From: Salisapilia sapeloensis
Taxonomy: Eukaryota > Oomycota > Peronosporomycetes > Peronosporales > Salisapiliaceae
Reading direction: 5' to 3'
Assembly (NCBI GenBank): GCA_023334545.1
Contig: JAADVB010000074.1
Coordinates: forward strand, 1 to 64,000
Length of the DNA: 64,000 nt
This document shows, one piece after another, positions 23,260-33,270 of this stretch. The stretch's first letter is position 1, and each line of letters begins with the position of its first letter. Below the pieces are notes generated by a model that was not told the origin of the DNA, did not search any database, and worked only from the letters and a program-made list of their open reading frames with translations. A program made the position numbers and the translations under genes.

Positions 23260-23595
23260 TCATTCAATGCATGCGGATCCGTACATTTGTATCTGACTAT
23301 CTGTGTCTCTCACATTCATCCGACATAAGTGGCGTTGAGAAGACCCATGTACCGCATTGGCCGCCACGAGTGCAACTGTCTGACTGGACTCAGATTTTCG
23401 TAGCTTCCTCCGGATCTCTTTGACTTTCATCCGTGATTTTCCGATAAAACGAGGACCCTTATGTCGATGTTTCGGGTCCGAAGCGCGTCTACCTGATGTA
23501 TGCGCTGATTCTTTAACAAGTGCTGAAAGAGATGGGTCGATTGGCCATGAATTATTGGTCACGAACGCGTTTAGAGTCGGACATACAGAAGCCAT
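23260..23595 (-). CDS. Possible small basic protein, unrecognised
   Basis: An uninterrupted ATG-started frame of 111 codons on the minus strand between MORN5 and the amino acid permease. The product is strongly basic in its middle (KHRHKGPRFIGKSRMK, EIRRKLRK), which gives it a coding-like feel, yet no family is recognised and no splice evidence helps. It would share the permease promoter region divergently. It may be a real nuclear or ribosomal-type small protein or a chance frame. Confidence 0.3.
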   Translation of the reverse strand: MASVCPTLNAFVTNNSWPIDPSLSALVKESAHTSGRRASDPKHRHKGPRFIGKSRMKVKEIRRKLRKSESSQTVALVAANAVHGSSQRHLCRMNVRDTDSQIQMYGSACIE

Positions 23596-23707
23596 GCAGA
23601 AACAAGACTATAGTCAATGATTTGAGAGCTGTCGCTGCTGTTCACATCGAATCGCACAACTCATTTCGTAACTTTCCCCGGAAGACAAACCACTCATCTA
23701 GGCGAAG

Positions 23708-25378
23708 ATGGCAGGCGTAGCATCGTTCTTCGGCCACATCTTCCGGACCAAGCCGCTCAAGGTCATTCAGGCAGAAGAAGAGAGTGAACAGCTCGTGCGT
23801 CAACTCGGTCTCTTTGACCTTATTTGTCTCGGAGTCGGAGGTACCGTCGGATCCGGTGTCTTCTCCACCACCGGTAGCATCATCTCCGGTACCGCAGGTC
23901 CTGCTGCCTTTATTAGTTGGATCATTGCTGGCATCGTCTGCTGTATAAACGCATTCTCTTATATGGAACTCAGTGCTCGTGTGCCTTCTTCTGGAAGTAC
24001 ATACGCCTACACGTATCACGGCATCGGCGAACTGCCGGCCGTCATTGCTGCGTGGCTGTTGACGCTCGAATACGGTTTGTCTGGCTCTGGTGTCGCTCGT
24101 AGTTGGGCTGACAAAGTCCTCGACTGGGACAAGGCCATGAAGGGCGACGACAGTGACGCCTACTACTGGTACGACAAGCCGCACTACAACTTCCTCGGTT
24201 TCCTCATCACCGCTGCCTCCGTTGTCGTCCTCCTCATGGGCGTTCGACTTGGCAAGTACGCGATCAACACGATATCATGCATCAAAGTCGCTGTCGTCCT
24301 CTTTATCATTATCGCAGGATTCGTCGCCATGGATCCGGACAATCTGTCGCCGTACATCCCGGAGCGTGGCCTGAACCCCAGTGGTGACGATGCGTATGGA
24401 GCACAAGGTATCATCACAGGTGCATCCTCCGCTTTCTTCGGTTACATTGGTTTCGACGAAGTCTGCTGCATGGCTGCTGAAGTCAAGGATAGCAAGAGGG
24501 TCATGCCGCGTGCCGTCATCGGTGTTGTGATGATCACGATGATCCTCTCATGCCTCTCCTCCTTCGTCTTATCTGGTATGGCGCCGTACAAAGAAGCCGA
24601 CAGCTTTGGCAGTGGCTTCGATCTCCAGGACATGCACTGGGCTGGAGAGATCGTGCGTGCAGGAGAAACGATCACGATGCCTGTCGTCGTCCTCGTCTCT
24701 CTCTTCGCCCAGCCCCGTCTGAACTACGCTCTCGCATGCGACGGATTGATGCCGCAGATCTTTGCTAAGGTCAACAGCAAGGGCGACCTCTTCTGGAATG
24801 TCCTGCTGACAGGTATCCTGTTCACGATCATCTCCTTCTTCGTGCCGTTTGATGTCTTGTGGGATATTGTCAGCTTCGGCATCTTGCTTTCGTTCATTCT
24901 GGCCAACATCTCGCTTTTGAACATCCGCTTCCGTGATGCGTCTCCACAACTAGCGCCCAAGTTGATCTGGTCTATGGTCGTCTTCTCCGGATTGGCGGCA
25001 TACTGCTACCAACAGGGATATGTGGATTATGACAGTACGACGGCCTTAGTGTTCGCCATCATCTTCCTCGTCCTCACTGTCATCGTCACGTTCTTCCTCT
25101 TCTTCAAGTGCAAGCAACTAGCTGCGGACCCGACGACGTTCACTGCGCCGCTCGTTCCATTCTTGCAGATGATCGCGATCCTATTGGACTGGTACCTATC
25201 TGCCCAGATTCCGCACTTGGCCATGTTGTGTTCTGTTGCATGGATCGGAGCAGCTTGTATTTCCTATTTTGTCTACGGCTTCGGTCACTCTGCTGGCCGT
25301 TCCAACTGGAGTTCCCTCCTCAATCGAGTGAATGGTGGAGACCGTTTGCAGTCTCCGATGCTGTCAAGTAAGGCGTAA
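23708..25378 (+). CDS. Cationic amino acid transporter (APC superfamily permease)
   Basis: Single exon, 556 aa, ATG at 23708. About 14 hydrophobic segments run from residue 40 to the C-terminus. The first carries the APC signature GVGGTVGSGVF, followed by SGTAGPAAFISWIIAG and ELSARVPSSGSTYAYTY, typical of CAT/YfnA-type amino acid permeases. FGYIGFDEVCCMAAEVKD is the conserved TM6-loop of the same group. It should import cationic or broad amino acids across plasma membrane or vacuole. The codons are biased to C- and G-ending triplets more than in most neighbours, suggesting strong expression. No intron and no targeting extension. Confidence 0.93.
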   Translation: MAGVASFFGHIFRTKPLKVIQAEEESEQLVRQLGLFDLICLGVGGTVGSGVFSTTGSIISGTAGPAAFISWIIAGIVCCINAFSYMELSARVPSSGSTYAYTYHGIGELPAVIAAWLLTLEYGLSGSGVARSWADKVLDWDKAMKGDDSDAYYWYDKPHYNFLGFLITAASVVVLLMGVRLGKYAINTISCIKVAVVLFIIIAGFVAMDPDNLSPYIPERGLNPSGDDAYGAQGIITGASSAFFGYIGFDEVCCMAAEVKDSKRVMPRAVIGVVMITMILSCLSSFVLSGMAPYKEADSFGSGFDLQDMHWAGEIVRAGETITMPVVVLVSLFAQPRLNYALACDGLMPQIFAKVNSKGDLFWNVLLTGILFTIISFFVPFDVLWDIVSFGILLSFILANISLLNIRFRDASPQLAPKLIWSMVVFSGLAAYCYQQGYVDYDSTTALVFAIIFLVLTVIVTFFLFFKCKQLAADPTTFTAPLVPFLQMIAILLDWYLSAQIPHLAMLCSVAWIGAACISYFVYGFGHSAGRSNWSSLLNRVNGGDRLQSPMLSSKA

Positions 25379-25500
25379 AGATGGTTGTTCTCCATTTGGA
25401 ATAAAAATGTGAATGCACTGTTTCTTTTCATGTTCATTCATTACAACTGCTAGACTTTATCCGCCATTCACAAACGAGTCAAAGTCTATCTACTCGTCAG

Positions 25501-26576
25501 TCATGTCCGTGAGGGTAGAGGCGTAGGGATTAGTTCACCTTGTTCAGTCGTAGAATGGGCACGAGCTGGTTTGCTGTCTTGAAGGTGCATGCGATCGAGA
25601 CCTAAGAGGTCGTCTGTCTTGACGCTCGGGTCTGCCACGCCTCCCACATCTTCCAGTAGCTTAATCAGATTATCGTTGACCTACTTTTCGTTAGTATGCT
25701 GTCGATACGATGCATCCTAGTGCGTGTATGCTTACAAGAAGGCACTTTTCCAATGTCTGTTCGTCGATTTTGCCAGACAAACCGCCTTCGATCAAGGTAT
25801 TCATGCGTGGTTGGCACTGTCGTAAGAAGTCGATCAGGTCCTCGGACTCGTCGCTGTCTTGACTGCCTATCATGCGGAGCTCTCGGAAGCGCTCGATCTT
25901 CCCAAGAACGACCTTGAGATCGGCATGGAGTTTGGCGAGCTGCTGCTCTCGCGCACTTCCTGCTTGCATCGTCGAGCTGTCTTGTTGAATGGGCGCTGGA
26001 GGAGGCATGGACGTGGCAGTATCAGATGGTGGCGTGAAGACAGGAGCATCGTCGGCTCGTTCCGGAAAGCTTACACCTCGCATCTTTAATTGGTGGTACA
26101 CGTCGTGGAATGCAGCCAAGTCGGGGTTACTAGAAAACGTGTCTGCCCACTGCTTTATCAGACGAGTGGAAGAAGCCTGTACTTGTTCTCCGAGACTGCC
26201 GTCAGTGAGAGCAGCAATGCTCGCGAGAAAGCTGCGAGACGCGACTTGAGCATGAAGCGAAGACGATCCGTTCTTGACCAGTGTCTCAACTAGAATGAGT
26301 GCTAGTAGCAAGATATGGGGTGATGAGGACTGCAGTTTTCGATGGACTGATTGAATGATGTCTCCACACCTATATGTACATGGCGTGAATTTGACTATGA
26401 ACGTGATATCCTGAGAGAAAAGGACTTTATGAACGAATGAAGAGAACGTACATAGATGGGTTGCCACTGGACAAATCGCACAAAGTCAGGTTAACCTCCC
26501 ACGCAGGTTCAGACAATGTGGGGTCCGTCGCTTGGTCCACCAACGCAGCTACATCCATCGTCTCGTACATGGCCAT
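25501..26576 (-). CDS. VHS-GAT domain sorting adaptor (TOM1/GGA-like)
   Basis: Exons 26576-26452, 26369-25736, 25680-25501; introns 82 and 55 nt, the second with a perfect TACTAAC branch site; 312 aa. Start set to ATG 26576. Residues about 5-140 are a VHS domain (ATDPTLSEPAWEVNLTLCD, LLALILVETLVKN). About 190-275 is a GAT three-helix bundle (QLAKLHADLKVVLGKIERF, LEKCLLVNDNLIKLLE). Near the end LLGLD fits the clathrin-box pattern. By family knowledge such proteins bind ubiquitinated cargo and clathrin at endosomes or the trans-Golgi; there is no gamma-adaptin ear, so it is TOM1-like rather than a full GGA. Divergent from the next gene across 203 bp. Confidence 0.88.
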
Positions 26577-26779
26577 CTCGTTCGTTTTCGGTTGTTTTAC
26601 AGACTTCAAAAAGAAGTTTTTTGTACCATCCAAGTGCCATTACCACGCATACCACGACAAAATACAAGCTCCTTTATAGAATAAACAGTAATTATACATG
26701 TAGCTAACATTATAAGAGCCGTAAATACAAGAACATGTTCATTTTGTGTCACTTGTCGAGGTGAGACGATCGAAGCGCG

Positions 26780-28465
26780 ATGCTCGTCCGTGTGAGAGTG
26801 CTGTATGGCGCCGCGGCAATGGCTGCAGGCTTTTTTGTCTACTCGTATGTACAGGACCAGCAGCTGCTTGAACGTAGCGAAGAGGACGAGGATGGGGATG
26901 GAGAGACGAGTGCAGATCGAGTCGTGTCGGGACAGCAGTTCTTTGCTGTGATGGATCGCATGCACCTCGATGAGCGTCAGAAAGCTGAAGTAGACAAGTT
27001 TTGGAAGAATCTCATCCACATGCATCAACAGAAACGGCTAAAGCTATTTAATACTGCTGGAGAAGTGGAAACGACGTTGGAGAGTATCGAAGGGGAAGAT
27101 GATGAACGCTGCGTTCGACTAGGTGAATTCCAGCAATTCGCTTTAGAGTATAAGAACGTCTATCCAGATGCATTTCCACATCACGAAGTGCTTGAGGCAT
27201 CCAAACTCGCAGCAGAAGCCGTGCCTATGTGGACTGGACTCGTCGGATCGACCAGCTCGATCCTCGTTTCAACAGGAAAGAGGTTCCAGGATCTCGCGAA
27301 AGGAACCAAAGGTGGCATGGAGCTAGCGATGCATCGTACGATCCGAAAGTATTTAGAGAGAGCATTGGACGTCGTGGGTGATCGACTGAGAGAAGCTTTA
27401 AAGGATCCGAATATGCCGTCGTACTTGACGGCGAACATTGACATTGCAGTCGAACAGTTCATGCCGGACGTGAAAATGGAGCTGTTTAACAAGATGCGCG
27501 ATCTATTCCGTCAAGACTCTCCACCATCTCTTCTCAAGAACGGTGCAGCCGACGATGAAGACAAATTCGTTCAAGTATGCTCTTACGATAATATCCTGTA
27601 TTCCGATCGACTGACCTTTTGGAGCATAGTTGTCACCGTTTGCACGATTGAGAGGACACATTCTTTATCACCTTTTCCCATATGATAGGTCTATCTGGTA
27701 CTCGCTGCGTAATCCATGGTGGTACTTGTACACTGGTGTCGGCATCTTACCAGTCGTGGGTCAGATCTGGTGGCTTTTCCTCTACGTCATCAAAGACAAG
27801 ACGGATGAGCACCAGTTGTGCCAATTTATCGTTGGTTTCAAAGCTGCTCAGTTCTGTTCTCTCGGATGCTTTGCTGTCCTCCTTGGTGTCGCTCGGTATA
27901 CTCGCTGCATCCTCGTTGGTTCCATGGCACTATGTGAACAAAGTATTACTCGATCTATGCGTCTACTAGAGCTATTTCTAATTCTATATGTTGCGTAGCT
28001 GGGCCGATGCTTGGAGCATGGAACGCTTTCTTTTTCTTCCTACAGATCGTCCTCGTCTGGATGGCTTTCCTCCGTCTACCATATACTGTCCGTCCTCGAG
28101 AAACGAATCACCCTCTACTCTATCGCACTACATCTGCTTACAACCGCAAGTACCCAGCCTACCACGATGCGTTTGGAAACGAAGTACACATGGATCGAGG
28201 AGGATACTTGATGAGTCTAGCATGGTACGAGACAGTCGTGCTACTAGTTGTCGTCGTCCTCATTTGCCTCGTCTTATGGCTGGAGTTTGAGACGTGGCAA
28301 CGAAAAGCTCTGTTCTACTGGATCCGTACCATGTACGGCCTCTTCTCGCTACCGTTCGTTCTGTTTAAAATCCCGCTGCTCGCCACGTTACTCATGCATA
28401 CGAAACGGATGGGGTATAATGCACGAGGGGAGACGGTCAAGATGGTCGTGAAAGCAGAGTACTAG
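26780..28465 (+). CDS. Multi-spanning membrane protein of unknown function
   Basis: Exons 26780-27574, 27630-27933, 27999-28465; introns 55 and 65 nt; 521 aa. I do not recognise the family. It starts with a hydrophobic segment (VLYGAAAMAAGFFVYSYV), continues with an acidic linker and a soluble helical part up to residue about 265, and then has a compact block of about five membrane segments (YTGVGILPVVGQIWWLFLYV, WNAFFFFLQIVLVW, VVLLVVVVLICLVLWLEF). The second donor (27934, GTGAAC) is chosen because it alone gives phase and a normal length, but other donors at 27898-27920 are possible. The end (KMVVKAEY) is basic. Possibly an oomycete-specific conserved membrane protein. Confidence 0.7.
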
Positions 28466-28532
28466 CGTATGAAGATGAAGTATTAAATGAAAAAAGATTT
28501 TGGTCTGGTTAGTTACTAGAGAGTGCAGCGTG

Positions 28533-29822
28533 TTAATGAATTGTACCACCACTCGATGTCCGGAACTTGAGATCGTCACTCGCGACATCGCTCGCATCCC
28601 ATCGGTTGACACTGTCGAGACAGCCGACGCAGAACGTGACGAGTCTGTACCTGGTGGAGTTGTCCCGATCGATGTAGTACATCTTCTCCTTCATCTGACA
28701 TGGCATACAGAGACGGACATCGCAGAGGCTACAGTGGTGGCTACGATAACCTAGTGGATGCTGTCGAATAACGGTGTCGCAAGTACCACAAACAGATTCG
28801 CCACCCATGGATAGCTTGGAGCGGTCCTCTTTCGAGCGATTACGAAGCGCATAGGCTAACTTCTTCATCCTAGCATTTAAAGAATGCGTCGTAACGAGTG
28901 AAGTGACATGCTTGGCAATCATCTTGGTATACAGTGGTCGTTGCAGCTCTCCACCGACGTACACAAAGGTCCGGACGAAGACGTCGACGCTATTTTCCCC
29001 GATCTGGCGATATAAAGTACACGAAGCGACTTCACCACGAACCGTGTTACTGAGTTGTTGGTGCGTTTCTGGTAGGTTGACTGAATGCAGCAGTCGGAAG
29101 CCTATGCGTTCACCATTTGCAAGGTCTCCCGTGCCGCAGTAATCGATGTAGACGTAGTCGTGGTTCTTTGCAAGGGAGCGAACTAATGTGCTCTGCTTCA
29201 TCTCATAGTACCTTACCGTGAGTGTCTGGAATGGGTCTGTCAAATTCGGCTCGAGGATGGTGGCAAGCACTGCTACATTGTTGAACGCTTTATCGGCGTA
29301 TTGGTCCGAGATGCGTTGCTCCTCGATCGTGTGGGAGCTCAGGCCGTACATGATGTCATTTAAATTCGAGGACAAGGTCGCAACGGTACGGAAGTCGGCC
29401 ATTTCGTTCAGGTTTTCACCGAATTCCGTTGACACGTCAGAAACGCTCGAGCTCGAGTGTTCACTAGCACGGACGTGCCGAGGCGTAGCCCACCGCCAGC
29501 TCTTTTTGTATCCTTTCTGATCACCAGTTCGTCGCCGAAGGTACGTCGACAAATCACATTCTTGTTGCACGAGTTTCCACTCGTCCGGCGGCAGGACGCC
29601 TTCATCCTCCCGAACAAAGTTCTCGTACTCGTTCACGTGGTCCTGTACGAGTGACTGTCCTAAGGTTGCCAGTCGCTGCTTATCGTGCTCCAAAAGCTGG
29701 AGCGGTGGAAACGGACTTTCAAAACGTCGGGGATGCCTCGGCATCTTTTCGGTATAATCACCAACGCCACAATGCTTTTCTTTTGCACCTCGAGTCAATG
29801 TTTGCGGCAGAAGTGCAGGCAT
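28533..29822 (-). CDS. START-like / degenerate FYVE-type zinc finger protein
   Basis: Single exon of 429 codons from ATG 29822; an alternative ATG at 29744 (MPRHPRRFESPFPPL) fits the family start better. Residues about 60-330 resemble the START-like lipid-binding domain found in large oomycete FYVE families. The finger (about 345-410) has CGTCDTVIRQ, SHHCSLCDVRLCMPC and FCVGC, a full set of eight Cys/His zinc ligands, but the basic R-R/K-H-H-C-R core that binds PI3P is replaced by YRSHHCSLC. Lipid transfer or membrane targeting is the likely role. Tail to tail with the preceding membrane-protein gene, 67 bp between stops. Confidence 0.75.
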   Translation of the reverse strand: MPALLPQTLTRGAKEKHCGVGDYTEKMPRHPRRFESPFPPLQLLEHDKQRLATLGQSLVQDHVNEYENFVREDEGVLPPDEWKLVQQECDLSTYLRRRTGDQKGYKKSWRWATPRHVRASEHSSSSVSDVSTEFGENLNEMADFRTVATLSSNLNDIMYGLSSHTIEEQRISDQYADKAFNNVAVLATILEPNLTDPFQTLTVRYYEMKQSTLVRSLAKNHDYVYIDYCGTGDLANGERIGFRLLHSVNLPETHQQLSNTVRGEVASCTLYRQIGENSVDVFVRTFVYVGGELQRPLYTKMIAKHVTSLVTTHSLNARMKKLAYALRNRSKEDRSKLSMGGESVCGTCDTVIRQHPLGYRSHHCSLCDVRLCMPCQMKEKMYYIDRDNSTRYRLVTFCVGCLDSVNRWDASDVASDDLKFRTSSGGTIH

Positions 29823-29975
29823 TATGCATTCGTCTCATCGTAGTATTAGTTGTGGGAACCACCAATCATCACAAAAAAGGAACGCGATGAGATTGGAGCT
29901 GTACAAGGGATGCGACAGTAACGCAGCTATCCATTTTGTAGGCATCAAAGAAAGACGGATAGATGGAGTATATTT

Positions 29976-32200
29976 TTAAACGACTTTTCCAGCATAAGAC
30001 TTGTCTTCCTGCGGCTCCGTGACTTTCGTGGTGGCTTTTAGATGGTGTCGGATTCTTGTCAAATCGGTTTCCAGCTCTTTGTTCGTCGGATCGAGCTCTA
30101 TACTTGCCACGTAATCTCTTTCAGCTACATACGCAGTTAGCAATCCAAGTCAGTGCAAGGTTTACGATGATCAAAATGAAAGGTAACTATACCTTTCGAC
30201 CAAAGATGCTGGATTCCGTACGCAGTGGCCCTGCGAACAAGTGTGCGAACGACCCACGCTCGACGTTGCGTTGAGCCTGCTGCTGGTCCACTTTCGCAGA
30301 AAGCAATCTCGGTGTTCGATTCGACCGTGTTTTCCCGTTGTAGTAACTCAAGAGCTACTGTGCAATCTTCAATGCATTTGTCAGAGTCATTCTGGAAGAG
30401 GTAGCAGGCAGCTCGGTTCGACAAGCAGCTCACTGAAAGTGGATACAACCGGAGCGAATGAGTATACTTTTCAATGGCGTCTTCTGCTTTTCTCTCTCGG
30501 AACAGGCGGTCACCCATCATCTTTAGTTCATGTGCCTTTTCCAAAGCTGTCAGTTGGACGAAATCCTGTTCCAGCTTGTCATTTTGATTGTCCATGGTAA
30601 GTGCAACGCCATAGTCTGCTTTAGCCTCGGCATACTTCCCAGTCCGACAGTATGCCGTGCCACGACGCACGTACAAACGCAGCTTGATTCGACGCAGTTT
30701 AGGACTAATATCATCGCTTGTACGAGTATCAGGAAGATGTGCCAATGCGGTGGAACAATCTGATATGCATTCGCTGTATTGAAGGAGTTGGAGGTGGGAA
30801 GCACTTCTGTTCGATAGACACGAAAGGGCAAGCTCACTCGCATTATCTTCGATCAACGTCAGAGTTTCTGAGTATGCACTGGCAGCGCTCCGGTAGTCTT
30901 TCGAACGGTAGAAATCGTCAGCTTTTGCCTTGAGCCATATTGCTATAGGGATGCATGAGTTTCCTATCCTTTATGCTACTAATATAAACAGTACGATCGT
31001 TTTCGCTGATGTCAAACGAATCAGTGCGTGCAAGACCCTTGTGAGACTTGAGGTGACTTCGATTCTTCACGAGCCAATTTTCTTCGTCCACTGCTTTCGA
31101 CTCTCGTGTAGGCGTAGGAAAGACGCGTGGTGTGAACTTGACCTCTGCCTGGACACTTGCTCGAGGGGCTGGCACCTTGCGTTCAGACGTACGAATAGCA
31201 GCTGTCGGAACAGCGCGCACTCCATGGACGTTACAGTCGCGGCTGACTGTCTTCGTCGCTGCTGGTTTCGCCTTGTCTTTTGAGTCCGCACTTTTCATCA
31301 CAGTCTTCGCAATATCGAAGCTACCGTCCGATGTGAGCTCAAGGATTGCATCTTCATGCGGCGCATCCTCGACGTTAAATTCGTGGGTTTCTACTCTGGA
31401 CGCGAAGGTTACCTTTTTCTGGGTCGGTGTTTCCGTCTTTGCTTTCCACTCTTGTTCCTGCTTTTGGTGCTCCTTTGCCTCTTTTGACGTTGGTTGTGTT
31501 TGCATGGACCGGAAGGACTCGAAGAGAGCTGCCTGTACTGTGCGTTAAGCTTTCATGTCTATATAAATGGAAACAGAGATAGAGCATAAGCCTACTACTA
31601 TACCTCCTCTCGCTCTTTCTCATCTGCTTTCAGGTCTTCGAGCATTTGACGCTTGATGTCATCCACAGCCATTTGAGCTCGCAGTGTCTGCTTTTCTTCC
31701 TCGTACTTTTTATCTTTGCGTGCCAAAGCTAGAGCTTCCTCTTTCTGCATACGACGCTTCATCGAGGCTTCACGCCGCTCACGAAGGACCTGCTTCGTAC
31801 CTTGATAGTGGAGTTGATTCCATTGCTCTCCAGTCGTCTGGAATTTATTAAGATAATTGTCGACAGAGATCTACAAGTATAAAGATGAAACCTTTTGGAC
31901 TGTCAGGCGAAGCTGCTTCTCGTCCTGGTCTTTCAGAACTTGAAGAGATGAATCATCCACGGACGCAAAGAGGTCGAGTAGTAAAACGTAAGGCGTACAG
32001 TTCACTTTAACGACTAGGTCGCTTACTATGAATCGAAAGAAGTTAATTGCTATGCCCTCATAACCTTCATGAATTAAGATGCAAGTAGAAATTTATGTAC
32101 CGTAGATATCTGCGTTGTGGAGTGAACATGATGGCAGAAATACCTGAAGAGTAATCGAACGAGTATCTTCGCTCCAAGTGTACTTTGGTGTGATAGGCAT
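29976..32200 (-). CDS. DNAAF4: Dynein axonemal assembly factor 4 (CS + TPR), DYX1C1 homologue
   Basis: Six exons on the minus strand: 32200-32101, 32025-31892, 31837-31604, 31532-30995, 30942-30193, 30124-29976; introns 52-75 nt; 634 aa. Residues 1-80 are a p23/CS domain (MPITPKYTWSEDT, VSDLVVKVNCTPYVLLLDLF). A long charged helix follows (KQVLRERREASMKRRMQKEE). The linker holds the family signature VKFTPRVFPTPTRES. The C-terminal half has two blocks of TPRs joined by a linker (DPIWLKAKADDFYRSKDY; LKMMGDRLFRERKAEDAIEK), more repeats than in the human protein. By family knowledge it pre-assembles axonemal dyneins with HSP90/HSP70 in the cytoplasm. It is good evidence for flagellated spores. Confidence 0.93.
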
Positions 32201-32302
32201 TGTATGGTGTGGTTGCTAGATCTTTTTGTTGCGACGCTTGGAGCTTTTAGATACCACTAACTTCAAGGATCAGTTTCGTCCGATGAGTTCATATTTTACG
32301 TG

Positions 32303-32575
32303 CTAATCCTTTCTCCTCCAGTTCATATATTTCCATGCCCAATAGTCCAAATAAGCTACCTATGGAAAAGTTGATATCATACTGATATATTTGGCGAAAG
32401 TTCCAGCTCATACAGACTCCTGCAGGTTGTGCTGCTGAATCTGGTTACCATCAGTGACCAACCATTGCCCTCTTTGCAGTAAAAATATAAACATTTAATC
32501 AGATAAACTGTTATCATACCTGCACATCTTCTTGCCTTCGCGCTTATGCACGCCAAAGCCACTCTTGCCCTTCAT
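32303..32575 (-). CDS. Possible three-exon small basic protein (56 aa)
   Basis: Minus strand model: 32575-32520, 32471-32414, 32359-32303, with GT-AG introns of 48 and 54 nt, the size normal in this window. The product starts KGKSGFGVHKREGKKMC and ends YWAWKYMNWRRKD: basic and aromatic, reminiscent of small ribosomal or mitochondrial inner-membrane proteins, but no family is recognised. Read-through of the second intron would instead stop at 32408. The gene lies immediately upstream of, and on the same strand as, DNAAF4. Coding look and splice fit are the only support. Confidence 0.38.
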
Positions 32576-33214
32576 TATAACCAGCGATTTCCAAGTTTCG
32601 GGTCAAGATGAAGACAGCTTAGTCCTACGAAGTACAAAGATAAACCACGAGAGGATTTAGAAGGGCCTAGCGCAAGTATCATAGGCCCCAAGCTTTCCAG
32701 CATTCCGTGATTAAACTGATCCGATTTATCTGTTTACGGGAGTCTAGTAGTCAGTACACTTTCATATCCAACTGACTATAGCTTGGTTATGGCATTAGGC
32801 TCCATGGCATCAATTGCGTCGCACAAGAAGCCAGTTTGAAGTCAACTAGCTACAGTAGGCTTTCGCTATCTGCATATGATCACTCAGGGCATCAAGCGGT
32901 CGTTTGAGTTCTATCGACAGCTTCCAAATGCAATCTCCATACATTCCGACTACAACCCAAACATTCTTACTACTAACTAATAGATGAAGTAAGCAATGCT
33001 TGTGCACCTCTAGACCACTGAGTACCTCAGATCAATGATAAGATAGTTATACATGTATCATTGGACATTCACGTTGATCTTCATCCAAAAGTAGTAAAAT
33101 GTCACGGATGAAGGATTTTCCTACGTATGCACAATCATCTACAGAGACTACAATACAATATTTTGAGTTGTACCCTCAATCATAACGATTTGGTAGAGTC
33201 TTTCTCCAGTGCAA
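32576..33214. other. Intergenic stretch
   Basis: About 640 bp without credible coding frames, repeats or RNA genes. Its right end is the promoter of the double GST gene. Confidence 0.5.
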
Positions 33215-33230
33215 CTTCATTATCAAATTT
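33215..33230 (+). promoter_or_regulatory. Oomycete Inr-like initiator of the double GST gene
   Basis: CTTCATTATCAAATTT matches 12 of 16 positions of the published oomycete initiator consensus (GCTCATTYYNCAWTTT). It ends 41 bp before ATG 33271, where oomycete transcripts usually start. It also supports choosing ATG 33271 over the upstream ATG at 33127. Confidence 0.5.
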
Positions 33231-33270
33231 GCCGTTGCAAACACAAGCTATCCCTACTGCTTTTGACCTC

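Noticed and set aside
33127-33270. 48-residue N-terminal extension of the first double GST
   Set aside because: The paralogue lacks it, composition is unlike a targeting signal, and an Inr-like element lies inside it.
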